Position numbers and translations under genes: made by a program. Below, one piece after another: positions 10,986-22,330 of a stretch of 64,000 bases of DNA; positions within the stretch are counted from its first letter, which is position 1; every line of letters begins with the position of its first letter. The stretch covers positions 16,016,117-16,080,116 of the forward strand of contig CM037795.1 in assembly GCA_021229015.1 (NCBI GenBank). Reading direction: 5' to 3'. The stretch comes from Solen grandis (Eukaryota; Mollusca; Bivalvia; Adapedonta; Solenidae). Below the pieces are notes generated by a model. That model was not told the DNA's origin and did no database searches. It saw only the letters and a list, made by a program, of their open reading frames with translations.

Positions 10986-13393
10986 TTGGTCACCTAAGAA
11001 ACATTGCCTTAAATGCCTGCACTGCTTAAAAGCCTATTATATTTCATAATGATTTAATTACCATAGAAAAGAAAAAGTAAAATAACACTGAAATATTGTA
11101 GACTAACACAAATAGTGCATAATGTGCAAATATCTGATGTAAAATAAAAGTTAAATGCATTGAAAATTACACAGTTAAGTATTTGGATGGATGTCAAAAT
11201 ACATGTACTCTCATTTTTTCCATATTGCATTACTTAGACGGTCTGTAATTGGAAATAATTTGAATTTGAAAAAAACTGTGGGTGAATCACATTTATTTGC
11301 TACATCATCAGTTTATGCATTCGATTCAAGGAGACATATGGAATGTCTGTGGAAAATGTCCGAAAATTGTTGAAGATATGCAGAATATGCAAATTAGTTA
11401 TTTTTGAAAACGATTAATTGAATGATCTTTAGTAAAAGATAATTTATGAATGCATTGTAGTAATGTTGACATCAACGAGTATGTATAGATTGCAACTCAA
11501 AATAAATCTGTAGAATTACACGCTTTTCTTTTCTGTATGAAGAATATAAACTGTTTTTGGAAGTATAATGGGCCTTAATGAAGATGTCTGAATGTAAGAT
11601 TGGTAAACCTGTATGATGTTCTGATATTTCAAGGACCTTAATTGTAGCTTTTTCAGTCACATATCAGTAAAAATTCAACTCAGAGATATTGTTGCCATTA
11701 TCATTGTGTATAAGTTCAACAATTGCAAATCTTACAGTGTAAAAAAAAAAAGTGAAATCTGGCAATTTCTTAAATCAAAAGGGGCATAACTCCTGACCTA
11801 ATTTGCTGATATCAAGTATAATTGAACCTTGCTAGAGATTATGTCTTTAAGCCTTGTCATGACGTTTGAAGATAATTGCTTAAAAAATAATATCAAGTGA
11901 CATGAGGCATCTTTTAATTTTTATCTCTAAATTCAACTTTTTACACACAAAAAAATGTATTTCAAAACTATCTGCTTTCATAATCACAAACAATTAGATT
12001 CAACAGACGCGACTGTGGAATTATGACTTTTCTAGTTAGTTATGAAAACATGTAGGCAATATTGAAAGATGCTCTTCTTGAGTGTAGGAAAATTGGCATA
12101 GTGTGACAACCTCCACATTTAACGGGCGGACATAATCCCCCATGATTTTTTTTCCAGCTGAGATTGGATGTCATGGGCTGAAATGAGTTCCCAGGTATAA
12201 CAGGGCAGGTAGAAAATTGCTAATATCAGGGAACAAACATATTACCCTTAACTGGATGTCAGTCTTCCTCATGTATTTATTTTTTTTATATCATATATAC
12301 ACGTCAACAGCCATTTCATAATGATATCCTTTAACAGAATTCTACACTCAAATGCTTCAAGATGGACTTGTTTTAGGTAGACATAATCCATGTAGTATTG
12401 AAGCAATTACTGCATCAATATGGGTACACGCAGGTAATAGTAAAACAGGTACCCAGGAAAATAATGGGTCTTGTTTAAGTCCTAATTCTTTCCTGGGTCA
12501 TTTAATCCTGTCCCCACTGTATCTATCAAAATTTACCATACTTTAAAGTGATTTATTTGGTAAATTAATCATGTTCATGATTTATCTTATTAAATTGGAG
12601 GGTTTTTGGGAAATGTTAAATTAAGTTTATGGTTCACCTTTAATTTACTCAAGCTAATAACCAGCAAATAGTTTTGGATGGAAGGATAGGAGTGGGTGAA
12701 CGACATCACAATCCATTTTGTTAAGTCTGGCAAGATTGTGAGATGTGAACAATAGCTGCACTCATGTGCAATACTTAACAGCATATTTCTATGTAATTTC
12801 AAGACTATAAGTTGCATATTAATGAAAGGCATTGTAAATAAAGGTTGTTTAAACTCATATTTCAATTCAAAGCATTTTAAATCAAAGCAAAGCTTATTCC
12901 TTTTACTTTGAAGTTCAAACATTTATATCTGAAATTTTATTTATATACAGTTGTTAAACCTTTGGAACTTCCATTTCTTCCATTTGAAACACATAATATA
13001 TGACCTATGGAGTAAGTATGAATATTTAAAACCAGCTTTATAATCATATACAGTCAAGACTAAATTAATAACCCCCTTTTTACGACAACTTTCTCTCTAC
13101 AATGACCATATTTTTTCTTCCGATGGATAATTCACTTTAAAAGGTCCGTATGAAGCATCTCCCTGTCCGATCCATACAACGACCATAATATTTCCTCCGA
13201 AATCGGCAATTTTGATGTCCATAGCAAATTTTTGAACAAGGAGTACTGTTGAGTCATATGACTGTTAATTCAGAATAATTTTCACTGGTATAAACTACAA
13301 ATCGATTTCAACTAATACATGTATTGTTAACCTACTATCTCTCATAAAAGTGTTTATGTGACAAATAAAAAAAACATGATTTAAACTAGAACT
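10986..13393. other. Gene-free interval
   Basis: No ORF with a recognisable domain. 11745-11905 holds a solo, diverged core unit (GGGGCATAACTCCTGACC). 13045-13255 looks like a decayed MITE, with ACGACAACTTTCTCTCTACAATGACC and GTCCGATCCATACAACGACC. Nothing else seen. Confidence 0.4.
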
Positions 13394-14071
13394 ATCACTA
13401 AATGTGATTAATACCCCTGCAATACTGCTTTAGAAATGATGAAGTTATTAGGATTAAGAAGAAGAGTATGAAAAAAACATTTTTACATTAGTTTTTTTTC
13501 CAGATTTTTGGCCGGGTTACACAGGTTGTGCTTGATCATTGTATGAAATTGTTTTGAATTCCAACCATTTTTAAGTTAGCTGGACAAGGAAAAGTAACAA
13601 AGGGAATAACTCTGTAATTACTAGATAGAGTTATGGTTCTTGTGCACTGCACTTCCTCTTATTGTGGTTGACAATTGTATGAAATTGTTTTGAATTCCAA
13701 CCATTTCTTTTCAAGTTATGCTATGGACAAGGAAAAGTAACAAAGGGAAATAACTCTGTAATTACTCTAGATAGAGTTATGGTTCTTGTGCACTGCACTT
13801 CCTCATATTGTGGTTGACCATTGTATGAAATTGTTTTGAAATCCAACTTGTACTTTTCAAGTTATGCTCCGGACAAGGAAAAGTAACAAAGGGCAATAAC
13901 TCTGTAATAAGTCAAGATGGAGTTATGGTTCTTGTGCACTGCACTTCCTCTCCATGTGCTTGATCATTGCATGAAGTTGCATTGAATTCCAATAACGCAA
14001 CGGACCGCTGGACCGACCGACCACCGGGTGACTCCTATATACCCCCCCCAAACTTCGTTTCGGGGGTATAA
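13394..14071 (-). mobile_element. F2 tandem-core element, short copy
   Basis: Same architecture as 7970-9265: 3' hairpin ATCACTAAATGTGAT at 13394-13408 with AATACCCC beside it, three core units with GAGTTATGGTTCTTGTGCA and GGGAATAACTCTG, a short GGTCGGTCGGTCC tract, then the 5' palindrome at 14028-14071 (TATACCCCCGAAACGAAG against GTTTGGGGGGGGTATA on the minus strand). It shows that copy length varies mainly through the number of core units. Confidence 0.75.
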
Positions 14072-15280
14072 TAAATATTTGCATGCTTCTTGCCAGTTGT
14101 TTTTTTTTAATTAATCCAATCTGGAAGTTGTTTTCAATCATATTCCAAAACATCTCTCACAAGCATTTTGGGGTGGGGGGCAGAGGGTCATAGTGTCACA
14201 TATTCTTTTCAGCACACAAACTAAACCTCTGTGTCAAAAGAGCTTTGTGTTGGTGGTTGTTTGTTTTTGCATTTATTGCAGCTATTTACACTTGGACATT
14301 ATGTGTTGTGTAAGATTTCATTTATTTATTTTTTTTTTGTCTGCTTCAGCATTTACCCCAGGATGGCTGTGATGAACTCCATCGGACACAGCTGGCAGTC
14401 CTCAAATCATCTACAGGATTCCCCAGATTGGCAGTATGCTGTAATAAAGCAAGTCATAGCTGTTAAAAGTAAAACAAACCAACAATTTAATTGACTCAAA
14501 ACTAGGACTTTCACCATGTTCCAGTGGTAACATACCTAATTTCATTAAAAACATATCCGAACTGATGCTCGCTTGGTAGGATCTGATGAAATCACATTGA
14601 AGGTAGACACTGACCATCACCACAATATTTTCATATTCAAACTTTTTGAAACCCTATTCTGTTAATAAATTTCAATATCTTTTCCTTATTAACATTCATG
14701 ACTTAAAGGTCAATTTGAGATGACCTTCAAGGGATGTTATTAGTATTGGAGTGAAAATGAAGAGCTGATCTTAATGAGATTATAACATACAACTGGATCC
14801 AAAGGTTGTGGGTCCAACCCGATTGGGAGCAAGGAGTTTTCATGACCTTCCCAGATGCAAAGTACTGGTCCAACTCAGGAACTGTCAAGAGAGATCTGTG
14901 TTTAGTTTCAAGAATTTATTTCTCAATCAATGTAAAATGAATAAGTTCCAACTGGGTATTTCCAAGCCGCTTCCCTTATTGCACATACTGTCATACCAGA
15001 CCAGCAATAAATGTAAGATATAAATAGCTGGCAATATATAGAGAACCAACACATAAAACGTTAAAAAATTTAGCAACATTTTGTCTAATAACATCAAACA
15101 ACATTTTATCTTGATCTTACAGTGTTTAATAAGCCAAACAAAGTTGCTTAAAGCTTAAGATATAAAAAGTTTAAACTTGCTTAAGATATAAAAAGTTTAA
15201 ACTTCATTTATTTTTCATTGATTATGAAACAAGTTATCACAATTTATATTAATCACTCTCAATAGCTCTGGTGGTGGCCT
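14072..15280. other. Gene-free interval
   Basis: No supported gene. An open stretch at about 14360-14470, preceded by TTTACCCCAG, could be an exon relic (GATGGCTGTGATGAACTCC...), but I recognise no family. A fragment similar to the repeat at 15281 lies at 14795-14880. Confidence 0.35.
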
Positions 15281-15580
15281 TTATGGTATTTATTATGGTA
15301 GGAAACCAGAGAAAACCCATGTGTATGGATGAGCAACCACGACTATGGATCCAAAGATTATGAATTCAAACCCCATCGGGTACAAGCATTTTTCATGACC
15401 TTCCTTGGCACAAAGTATTGATCTACTTGAGACAGATATTGCTGTTACACTGAAATCATGCTGTAGACATGTGGCATGATACCACACCCAGTCACATTAT
15501 CCTGACACCAAGCCAACCTGTCCTGGAACTACCGTTGTATGCTGAGCGTCAAGCAAAGGAGCTATATCAGTACCATTTTT
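15281..15580 (-). repeat. SINE-2-like interspersed repeat, minus strand
   Basis: Shares GACATGTGGCATGATACCACACC, TCACATTATCCTGACACCAAGCC, CCTGTCCTGGAACTACC and GAGCTATATCAGTACCA phrases with the copies at 9786 and 54785. The minus strand includes GGGTTTGAATTC, similar to a Pol III B box. Assignment to a tRNA-derived SINE is tentative. Confidence 0.55.
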
Positions 15581-15880
15581 AACAACTGGAGGAAACTCTG
15601 AAAAACAAGAGTGTTTGACTATACTTGCAGCAAGATATAAAAACATAACTGTCTACGACAGCCTAAAAACAGGAAAAACCCTCACACACAGAAGCAGAAA
15701 ACCACCAGGCAACAGGTTGCTGTCATTACTGAATCAGATGGAGACACGACTGAAACCAAATGAAAAAAGAATCATTAGATCTGGACAATAAGAAAATGAA
15801 AGGACAATGAGAAAACAGAGGGACAACAAGATATGGACAATGGGAAAACGAAAGGACAACAGGATACAGACTAGATGTGG

Positions 15881-17353
15881 GTGTTCCTCGGAACACTTGT
15901 GTCGCCTGCATTTAAGCATGTTTGATGAAAGAATTGACTAGAAAATCGATCTTTTGACAAATTATTGATAAAGCATAATCTATTTTGTGAGGTACAAAAT
16001 AACACCAAATCACACACACACACACACAGATATATATATATATATATATTTTTTTTTGGGGGGGGGGGGGGGGGGGCAGTGCAATATGTAATAATTTTCC
16101 CAAGCACTTTCGACTATACAGTCTTCATCAGAGGAGTGTCAGAATGACTATGAATTCAAAACATTAACTGTAAGAAAAATTATGACATCATTAAGCACTT
16201 ATGACGTTAATTATATATAAGTTTGTAGTCATCATTATCATTATTGAGTTATCATTCTTGTGTACTGCACTCAGACCAATGAGATCTATCTACTATAAAT
16301 TTTGGCAACACTTCAAATACTTTACAAGTTATGCACCACACAAGAATTAAATCCAAAAAAATAAACAAAGGGAAATAACTCCAAAAATACAACAGTTATC
16401 ATTCTTGCACAATGCACTCCATGAGATCTTTCCACCTGTGAGGTTTCAAAGTAATACCTCAAATACTTTTCGTGTTATGCTCCAGACAAAAATGAAGTCT
16501 GAGTATCAACAAAGGGCAATAACTCAAGGAAAAAGAGAAACAGAGTTATCATTCATGTGCACTGCACTCAGACCATTGAGATCTATGAAGTTTCAAGTCA
16601 ACACCTCAAATACGTTTCGAGTTATGCCCCAGACAAAAATTAAGTCTGAAAATCAACAAAGGGAAATAACTCAGAAAATAAAACAGAGTTATCATTCTTA
16701 TGCACTGCACTACAAATCCATGAGATCTTTCCATCTATGAAGTTTCAAAGCAATATCTCAAATACTTTTTATGTTATGCTCCTGACAAAAATAAAGACTG
16801 AGAATCAACAAAGGACAATAACTCAGGAGAAAAGAAAGTGAGAGTTATCATTTATGTGAACTGCACTCCTCTTCAATGAGATCTATCTATCTATAAAGTT
16901 TTAAGTCAGCACCTCAAATACTTTTTGAGTTATGCCCTGGACAAAAATTAAGACTGAAAATCAACAAAGGGCAATAACTCAGAAAATATGAAAGTCATGG
17001 TTATCATTCTTGTGCACTGCACTCCACCTCAATGTGATCTATCCATGTTTTAAGTTTCAAGGTGATACCTCAAATACTTTTTGAGTTATGGTCCGGACAA
17101 AAATAAAATCTCAGAATCAACAAAGGGTAATAACTCAGAAAATACGAAAGTCAGAGTTATCATTCTTGTGCACTGCACTCCACCTCAATGTGATCTATCC
17201 ATGTTTTAAGTTTCAAGGTGATACCTCAAATACTTTTCGAGTTATGCTCCGGACAAGAAAGTGTGACGCCGACGACGATGCCGACGACGACGACGACGAC
17301 GACGACGGACAAAGTGATCCCTATGTGTCTGCCATGCTATGCAGGCGACACAA
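15881..17353 (-). mobile_element. F3 tandem-core element, complete
   Basis: The inverted motif TTGTGTCGCCTGCAT (15897-15911) pairs with ATGCAGGCGACACAA (17339-17353), a perfect 15 bp. Outside the left copy is the hairpin GTGTTCC-TCGG-AACAC variant at 15881-15896. In minus orientation the order is: 5' palindrome at 17353, CGTC/GTC microsatellite (17268-17310), about eight core units of 110-150 bp, inverted motif, 3' hairpin. Cores carry GAGTTATCATTCTTGTGCAC, GTTTCAA and ACCTCAAATACTTT. A compound microsatellite lies inside at 16012-16077. Confidence 0.8.
16012..16077. repeat. Compound microsatellite (CA)n(TA)n T9 G18
   Basis: CACACA repeats run into ATATAT repeats, a T run and a G run of about 18. 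It lies within the F3 element, close to its 3' end. The G-run length is assembly-sensitive. Confidence 0.9.
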
Positions 17354-17419
17354 CAATGGAGGAAAAAAATAACATGATTAACAGCCTCCTCTGTCTTCCA
17401 TGGGGGACCTACAAAGAAA

Positions 17420-18234
17420 CAAGAGCTGTCCGAAAGACAGCATGCTCGACTATTTGGGTATTTGATAGTGACGCAATACCATTGTATTAAAGCAGCATTA
17501 AAATAATTTATGTGACTCAATTTAGCAGACATGCAACAAACCGGCAGAACTAAGATTTTAAGAAATTTTATTAATTAAATTTAATAAATAGTAATTAAAT
17601 GTAATTAATTAAATTAATTATAATTATTAATTAATAATTTTAAATATAAAATACTGTAATACTTTAATATTTAATTTAAAAAATCATAAACTGAATTTAA
17701 GAAAAATTAATAAAAATAAAATTAATTTAATTAAATTTATTAAAATTTTGGTTCTGCAGGTTTGGTTCATGTCTGGGATGACTTGTGTGAAGTTTAAATC
17801 CAATACACCAAGGGGTTACTGAGTAATGACATTAATTTAGTTGCAAAAAACTTTAACCAAAAATGTTAACGCAAATTTCTAAGTCGAAAAAGGCCCATAA
17901 TTTAAGTAAAATTCTAGCAAGAGTTGTCCATCTTGGTTCTGCAGGTTGGTTTCATGCTTAGGAAGACTTGTGTAAAGTTTAAATCCAATACACCAAGTGG
18001 TTACAGAGTTATATTAACTTAGTTAAAGAAAAACTTAAACCAAAAATTGTTAACGCAAATTTCTAAGTTGAAAAAGGCCCATAATTTGAGTAAAATTCAA
18101 TCAAAAGTTGTCCCTCTTGGTTCTCTAGGTTTGTTTTGTGCCTAGAAAGACTTGTGTGAAGATTGATTGCAATACACCTACTGGTTTCTTAGATATGACT
18201 GCCAACGCCGACGCCGATGCCGGGGCGAGTAGAA
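17420..18234 (-). mobile_element. F4 tandem-core element (AGCTCGACTATT family), minus orientation
   Basis: In minus orientation the 3' end is at 17420. AAATAGTCGAGC is followed by the hairpin GCTGTCTTTCGGACAGC (17425-17441) and then TCTTGTTTC. Inward are an AT-only patch (about 17555-17755) and two to three ~170-bp core units (GAAAAAGGCCCATAATTT, GTTTAAATCCAATACACCA). The CGTCGGCGT-type microsatellite (18200-18222) and CTACTCGCCCCGG (18219-18231) mark the approach to the 5' end, which is hidden in the gap at 18235. Confidence 0.75.
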
Positions 18235-18334
18235 NNNNNNNNNNNNNNNNNNNNNNNNNNNNNNNNNNNNNNNNNNNNNNNNNNNNNNNNNNNNNNNNNN
18301 NNNNNNNNNNNNNNNNNNNNNNNNNNNNNNNNNN
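18235..18334. other. Assembly gap of 100 N
   Basis: Exactly 100 N. It lies just where a palindromic 5' terminus of an F4 element is expected, so a hairpin/tandem-repeat assembly break is likely. Confidence 0.95.
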
Positions 18335-18961
18335 GAGTTATGCCCCTTTTAATATATAAAAAAAATGCCACATTTCACTTTCACTTTCTCAAATTTGTCA
18401 TCTTTATTTCTGAAGTAATCATCTTCAAACTTCATGAAAATGTTTATACCAGCCATAATATCACAGCCAAGTTCGATTATAGCTATATAGTTATCACTGG
18501 CACTAGACCCGCAGAATTGCAAAGTTCATTTGATATTGATTATCAAAAATACACATGTACGATAAGGAGCGCTATCCTGCTCGCCCCAACGTCGACGTGA
18601 CAGTTAAATTGTTCATATCACCTCTCTTTATTACTGAATCCCTTATGGTATTGCTTTGAAACTTGGAATACTTGTTTATGACCATTACCCCACCTGTAGG
18701 CAAACGGGGATAGCTCTGACATGGATTACGACCAAATTTTTCCCCTTTTTCAACTTGGAATCTTGGTTAAGTTTTCTGCACAACCTCACTTTTTTCACTG
18801 AACCCATTGAGGTATTGCTTGGAAACATGGTATACTAACTTGTAACCGTCAACTCCACCAGTAATCAAGAGTGGATTACTCTGTCATGGATTTTGACCAG
18901 TTGTACTCCTTTTTCGACTTAGTAATGTTTTCTTATCACCTCACTCTTTTCACTGAACCCT
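18335..18961 (+). mobile_element. Core-E fragment and F4-like 5' end with core units
   Basis: 18335-18500 is a core E unit (GAGTTATGCCCCTTTTAAT, CATCTTCAAACTT, CCAAGTTCGATTAT), the same core type found inside F1 elements at 52320 and 60713. At 18563-18600 GGAGCGCTATCCTGCTCGCCCCAACGTCGACGT is an F4-type 5' end. It is followed by three ~165-bp units (TGGTATTGCTTTGAAACTTGGAATACTTG ... GACCAAA..TTTCCCC). The array is interrupted by the TTAA MITE at 18966 and resumes at 19462-19620. Confidence 0.6.
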
Positions 18962-18965
18962 TTAA

Positions 18966-19457
18966 CCCTTTCCCTCATATAGACTCATTTTGACGCACTC
19001 AATAGGTACCACATAAAGCCTGATCTGCAGAAAACCACAGTTAAACCTTACCAAATTTAATTACAAAATTCTCATTTCCAGACCACTGAGGAGCAGCGAA
19101 CAGCATAAAACCTGATCAGCCTGTGAGTTACTCGCAGTCTGATCTGGTTTTATGCTGTTCGCATCGGTCTTTTCATGGTGTCCTCTATCCCTTTCCCTCA
19201 TACAGACTCATTTTGACGCACTCAATAGGTATCACATAAAGCCTGATCTGAGGAAAGTAGACGAAAGGTTAACTGCTTTGAAAATTGAATATTTCTATGA
19301 CCATCATCCCATCTTCAGAAATCTCATGGATTTGACCAAACCCATATAACTAAACTTCAGGGGTTTTTTCTACAGGGTTTTGTTATGACTTATTGTTTGT
19401 TCTGCATAGGTCTTTTCATGGTGTCCTCTATGAGGGAAAGGGCTAGGAGGGAAAGGG
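18966..19457. mobile_element. TTAA-flanked MITE (CCCTTTCCCTCATA termini), composite
   Basis: TTAA at 18962-18965 and 19458-19461 flank the inverted termini CCCTTTCCCTCATA and TATGAGGGAAAGGG, as in piggyBac-type MITEs. A near-perfect hairpin at 19096-19162 has stems GCGAACAGCATAAAACC and GGTTTTATGCTGTTCGC. At 19188 a second MITE head starts (CCCTTTCCCTCATACAGAC), and about 19255-19405 is host core sequence, so this is a nested or gene-converted composite. It sits in the F4-like core array, where neighbouring units give the uninterrupted sequence. Confidence 0.8.
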
Positions 19458-19461
19458 TTAA

Positions 19462-20270
19462 GCATTGCTTTGAAAATTGGAATACTTGTTTATGACCATC
19501 ATCCCCATCTGTAGGCAAGAGAAAATAACTCATGGATTTTGACCAAATTATGCCCCATATTCAACTTAGAATCTCAGGGTTTTTTTTCTACATGTTTTGT
19601 TATGAACTTATCTTGCTTGATTCTTGTATTCTAAATGTTTGATTGGCTAAAACTATATATATCAATATATATATCAACTAAATATTCCTGAAGAAAGGCC
19701 AAAACTAGAGATTTGCATATTTGTTCGTTTGTTTTTCGGTCTGACAGAATTTCTTTCAGTCTGACAAAATTTTCATACTTGTCAAACCAAATGTCCGACA
19801 GATTCTTTTGTCTTTTGTGAAGTCTGGTGTTAGGAAATACTGTACATATGAAAAAATAATCATTAGGGCTCTTGTAAAGTGTACAATTTTCTGCTTCGTG
19901 TTGTTATATGCCTATGAAATTGGTGAAGAAATAAAATACAGCAGTTTTCTTTTTCGAATCGAGGCAAATTAATTTTTTTTAAACTTTAACTTTTTGTACA
20001 AATATATAACATTTAGATATTCTCTGAAAAAACAGGTTGAGATGTTGGTGTTTTTTTTTTGTTTTTTTTTTTTTTTTTGTCTAAAAAGTTCTAGTTTAAA
20101 TATGCCATAAATGTTCACCTCAACAGCCTCTACCATAAGTCAATCCCTTAAAAAAATGGGTCTTGTATGGGGTTGGAGAAATTTCTAATGTTATCTTTAT
20201 AACCCCCCCCCCCCCTATTATTCTCTGGAACCAACTTCCATGTTACATTGCTATCCTTAATTCATGATCT
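19462..20270. other. Core-array remainder, then gene-free AT-rich sequence
   Basis: 19462-19620 continues the F4-like core array after the MITE. From 19620 there is no gene; T-rich tracts lie at 20048-20080 and a C run at 20203-20215. 20259-20270 is the left target duplication of the SINE. Confidence 0.5.
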
Positions 20271-20526
20271 GGGGCCTCCGTGGTCGAGAAGGTAAAGTCG
20301 CTGACTTTAACACTCACTCAGCCCCTCGCTGCATGGGTTTGAATCCCGGCAGGATCATTCGGATTTTCATGTGAGGAAGCCTTCCAGCTGGCTTGCGGTA
20401 GGTCGGTGGTTCTACCTGTATGCTTCCGTGCATTCGGGGTCTTCCTCCACCTGTAATTAGCTGGACGTTGCTATATGACTGAAATACTGTCGAAGCGACG
20501 GTTAACTCAAATAATCAAGTCAAGTC
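20271..20526 (+). mobile_element. Intact tRNA-derived SINE (SINE-1) with 12-bp target duplication
   Basis: A tRNA-like head has a Pol III A box TGGTCGAGAAGG (20281-20292) and B box GGTTTGAATCC (20336-20346). The body includes CCTTCCAGCTGGCTTGCGG, GGTTCTACCTGTATGC and GTAATTAGCTGGACGTTGC, and the tail is a short AAGTC repeat. AATTCATGATCT occurs perfectly on both sides (20259-20270 and 20527-20538), the target-site duplication expected of LINE-assisted insertion. The perfect duplication implies a young insertion. Partial copies are at 10845 and 22150. It is not a functional tRNA gene: no complete cloverleaf. Confidence 0.88.
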
Positions 20527-20805
20527 AATTCATGATCTTGACCAGACCAAGCAGGCTATGGTTCACATTAAGTATAAGTCAGGTAATCGATGTTTTTATT
20601 TTTATTTCTTCTTATATTTAACATTTTTAACATAAGTTGCTCGCTTTTGCTGAACTCTCACTGTTCCTGACACTATTCTCTGTCAGGTTTTACTTCTCGC
20701 ACTACATACTAATAATTCTGACAAGCACCCATTCCTTATTTTAACACGCGCAAGAGGGGATGACAGTATTCAGAGGTAGATCAGATGTATTTTTGCCTTG
20801 ATTTT

Positions 20806-20925
20806 GTTCTTCCATAGCGCCCCCCCCCCCCCCCCCCAAAAAAAACAAATGTCCGGTTCTGTTCTTCCATAGCCCCCCCCCCCCCCAAAAAAAAACAAAA
20901 AAAAAACAAACAAATGTCCGGTTCT
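20806..20925. repeat. Tandem duplication with C(n)A(n) runs
   Basis: Two adjacent ~60-bp copies of TTGTTCTTCCATAG...C(14-19)A(8-9)...ACAAATGTCCGGTTCT. Homopolymer lengths are assembly-sensitive. No gene function is inferred. Confidence 0.8.
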
Positions 20926-22149
20926 AGTCTCCCGACCGACCTACTTTTTTAACAACTGACCCTAACCCTCTTTCTTTTGCTGGAGACCAGAAACAGAAGG
21001 TTGAAGATTTTGTTTTGTTAAATGTGAAGCATTGTATGATGTCATGCTTAAAGTCTTCATTTTTTTCTTCTGATTCGCCATATTTGAAGTAAATTTGCGA
21101 GATTACTTTAAGCATGACACCGTTTAAAGACAGAGCGGAGCAGGTACTTGTAGTTTCGCTGTCAGATTGCTTATCGGAATATATGGGGTTTTAAAAGCAT
21201 TAAGCTCGCACCGAGACTGAAGTAAAACGTTATGGTGGCTTGCAAATTAAAATTTCAAAATAAAACTTACAGGGAGGGGGAGGGATGGGGGCTAGCAACT
21301 TCTTAAAATCATAGTACGTTGGGGGTGGGGGGCAGCGAGGGTCCAACTTTTTTTTCATATTTTAACCATAACAGCCAAATCCAAGGGGGTCATGCCCCCC
21401 TCTATATTCTTTTATGCATATTTTAAGCATAACAGCAAAATCTAAGGGGGTGGGTGCGGATCCGGATATCCGGTACCCCCTTTGGATCTTCGCATGAACA
21501 TTGTATGATGCCGTGCATAAGGTCCCTATTTTTTCCTTCTGATTGGCCATGTTTGTAGTAGAAGTATGAGCTTATTTTTACCACGACACCATGTCACGGT
21601 AATGCTGATGACAGTTTACTCCCTTATAATATAAGCACTATATAAGGGGACACCTAATAAGCCCAGCCAGTCTTCTCACGTCACTCATGTTTATCATTTA
21701 GTATCATTCACTATACTTGTATTTACAGTAGTCTGTTAAAAAAATGGTTAAAATACAATATTCATCCCAATAATATTATACACCTTTTAAAGACAGAACT
21801 AGAAACCACTGGAGAAGAGGGCACTTGTATTACAAACAATTAAATACACTTTTTTCATAATTTCGGTAATAAAATTGCCTTTCTCAGTTGTTTTTTTTTC
21901 TGAAGAAATGCATTTTTTTTTCTTCAAAATATTGAAAAGGAGTGATATTTTATTTGTTCTTTTGGGGAAAAACAACAACGTATTCATATAAAGTACTTAC
22001 AGTTTCGCAGTCGTATTACGTTTATCGGAGTATGTTTAAGCATTAATTAACGTTAAGCGGAAACAGAAATCGCACATTACAGATGTAACAGTATGCATGC
22101 ACTTTGAATTTGCATTATCGAAACTTGCCCCACCATAATACTCATATAA
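20926..22149. other. Gene-free interval with G-rich repeats
   Basis: Two diverged ~110-bp direct repeats at 21020-21125 and 21490-21600 share GTATGATG..(A/G)TGC.TAA, TTTTT(C)CTTCTGATT(C/G)GCCAT and CA(T/C)GACACC. 21275-21480 is G-rich and contains GTGCGGATCCGGATATCCGG, possibly a hAT terminus related to the one at 3960. No ORF recognised. Confidence 0.4.
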
Positions 22150-22330
22150 CCTACATGATCACCCAACCACTCACCGCTGTTGGGGTTAGAATCTCAACAG
22201 GGGCACTCGGACTTTTCACATGAGGATAGAAGCCTTCCGGGTGCCTGCTCGCAGTCGGGGTCCTCTACCTGTGATTAGCTTTGCGTTGCTATATGACTGG
22301 GAGCAGTGGGTAATCTCAAACATACTAGCT
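22150..22330 (+). repeat. Degraded SINE-1 copy
   Basis: Matches the intact SINE at 20271 through CACTCACC..., GTTAGAATCTC, TTCACATGAGGA, AAGCCTTCC, GGGGTCCTC(T/C)ACCTGTGATTAGCT and TTGCTATATGACTG. The A box is not identifiable. Confidence 0.65.

Noticed and set aside
12590..12922. 110-aa minus-strand ORF
   Set aside because: No recognisable motif, AT-driven composition and no repeat or exon structure supporting it.
14231..14494. 87-aa ORF as a gene
   Set aside because: No domain, no support from the other strand or neighbouring exons; a possible exon relic only.
20271..20350. Possible tRNA gene
   Set aside because: A and B boxes are present but no complete cloverleaf; flanking duplication and body show a SINE.
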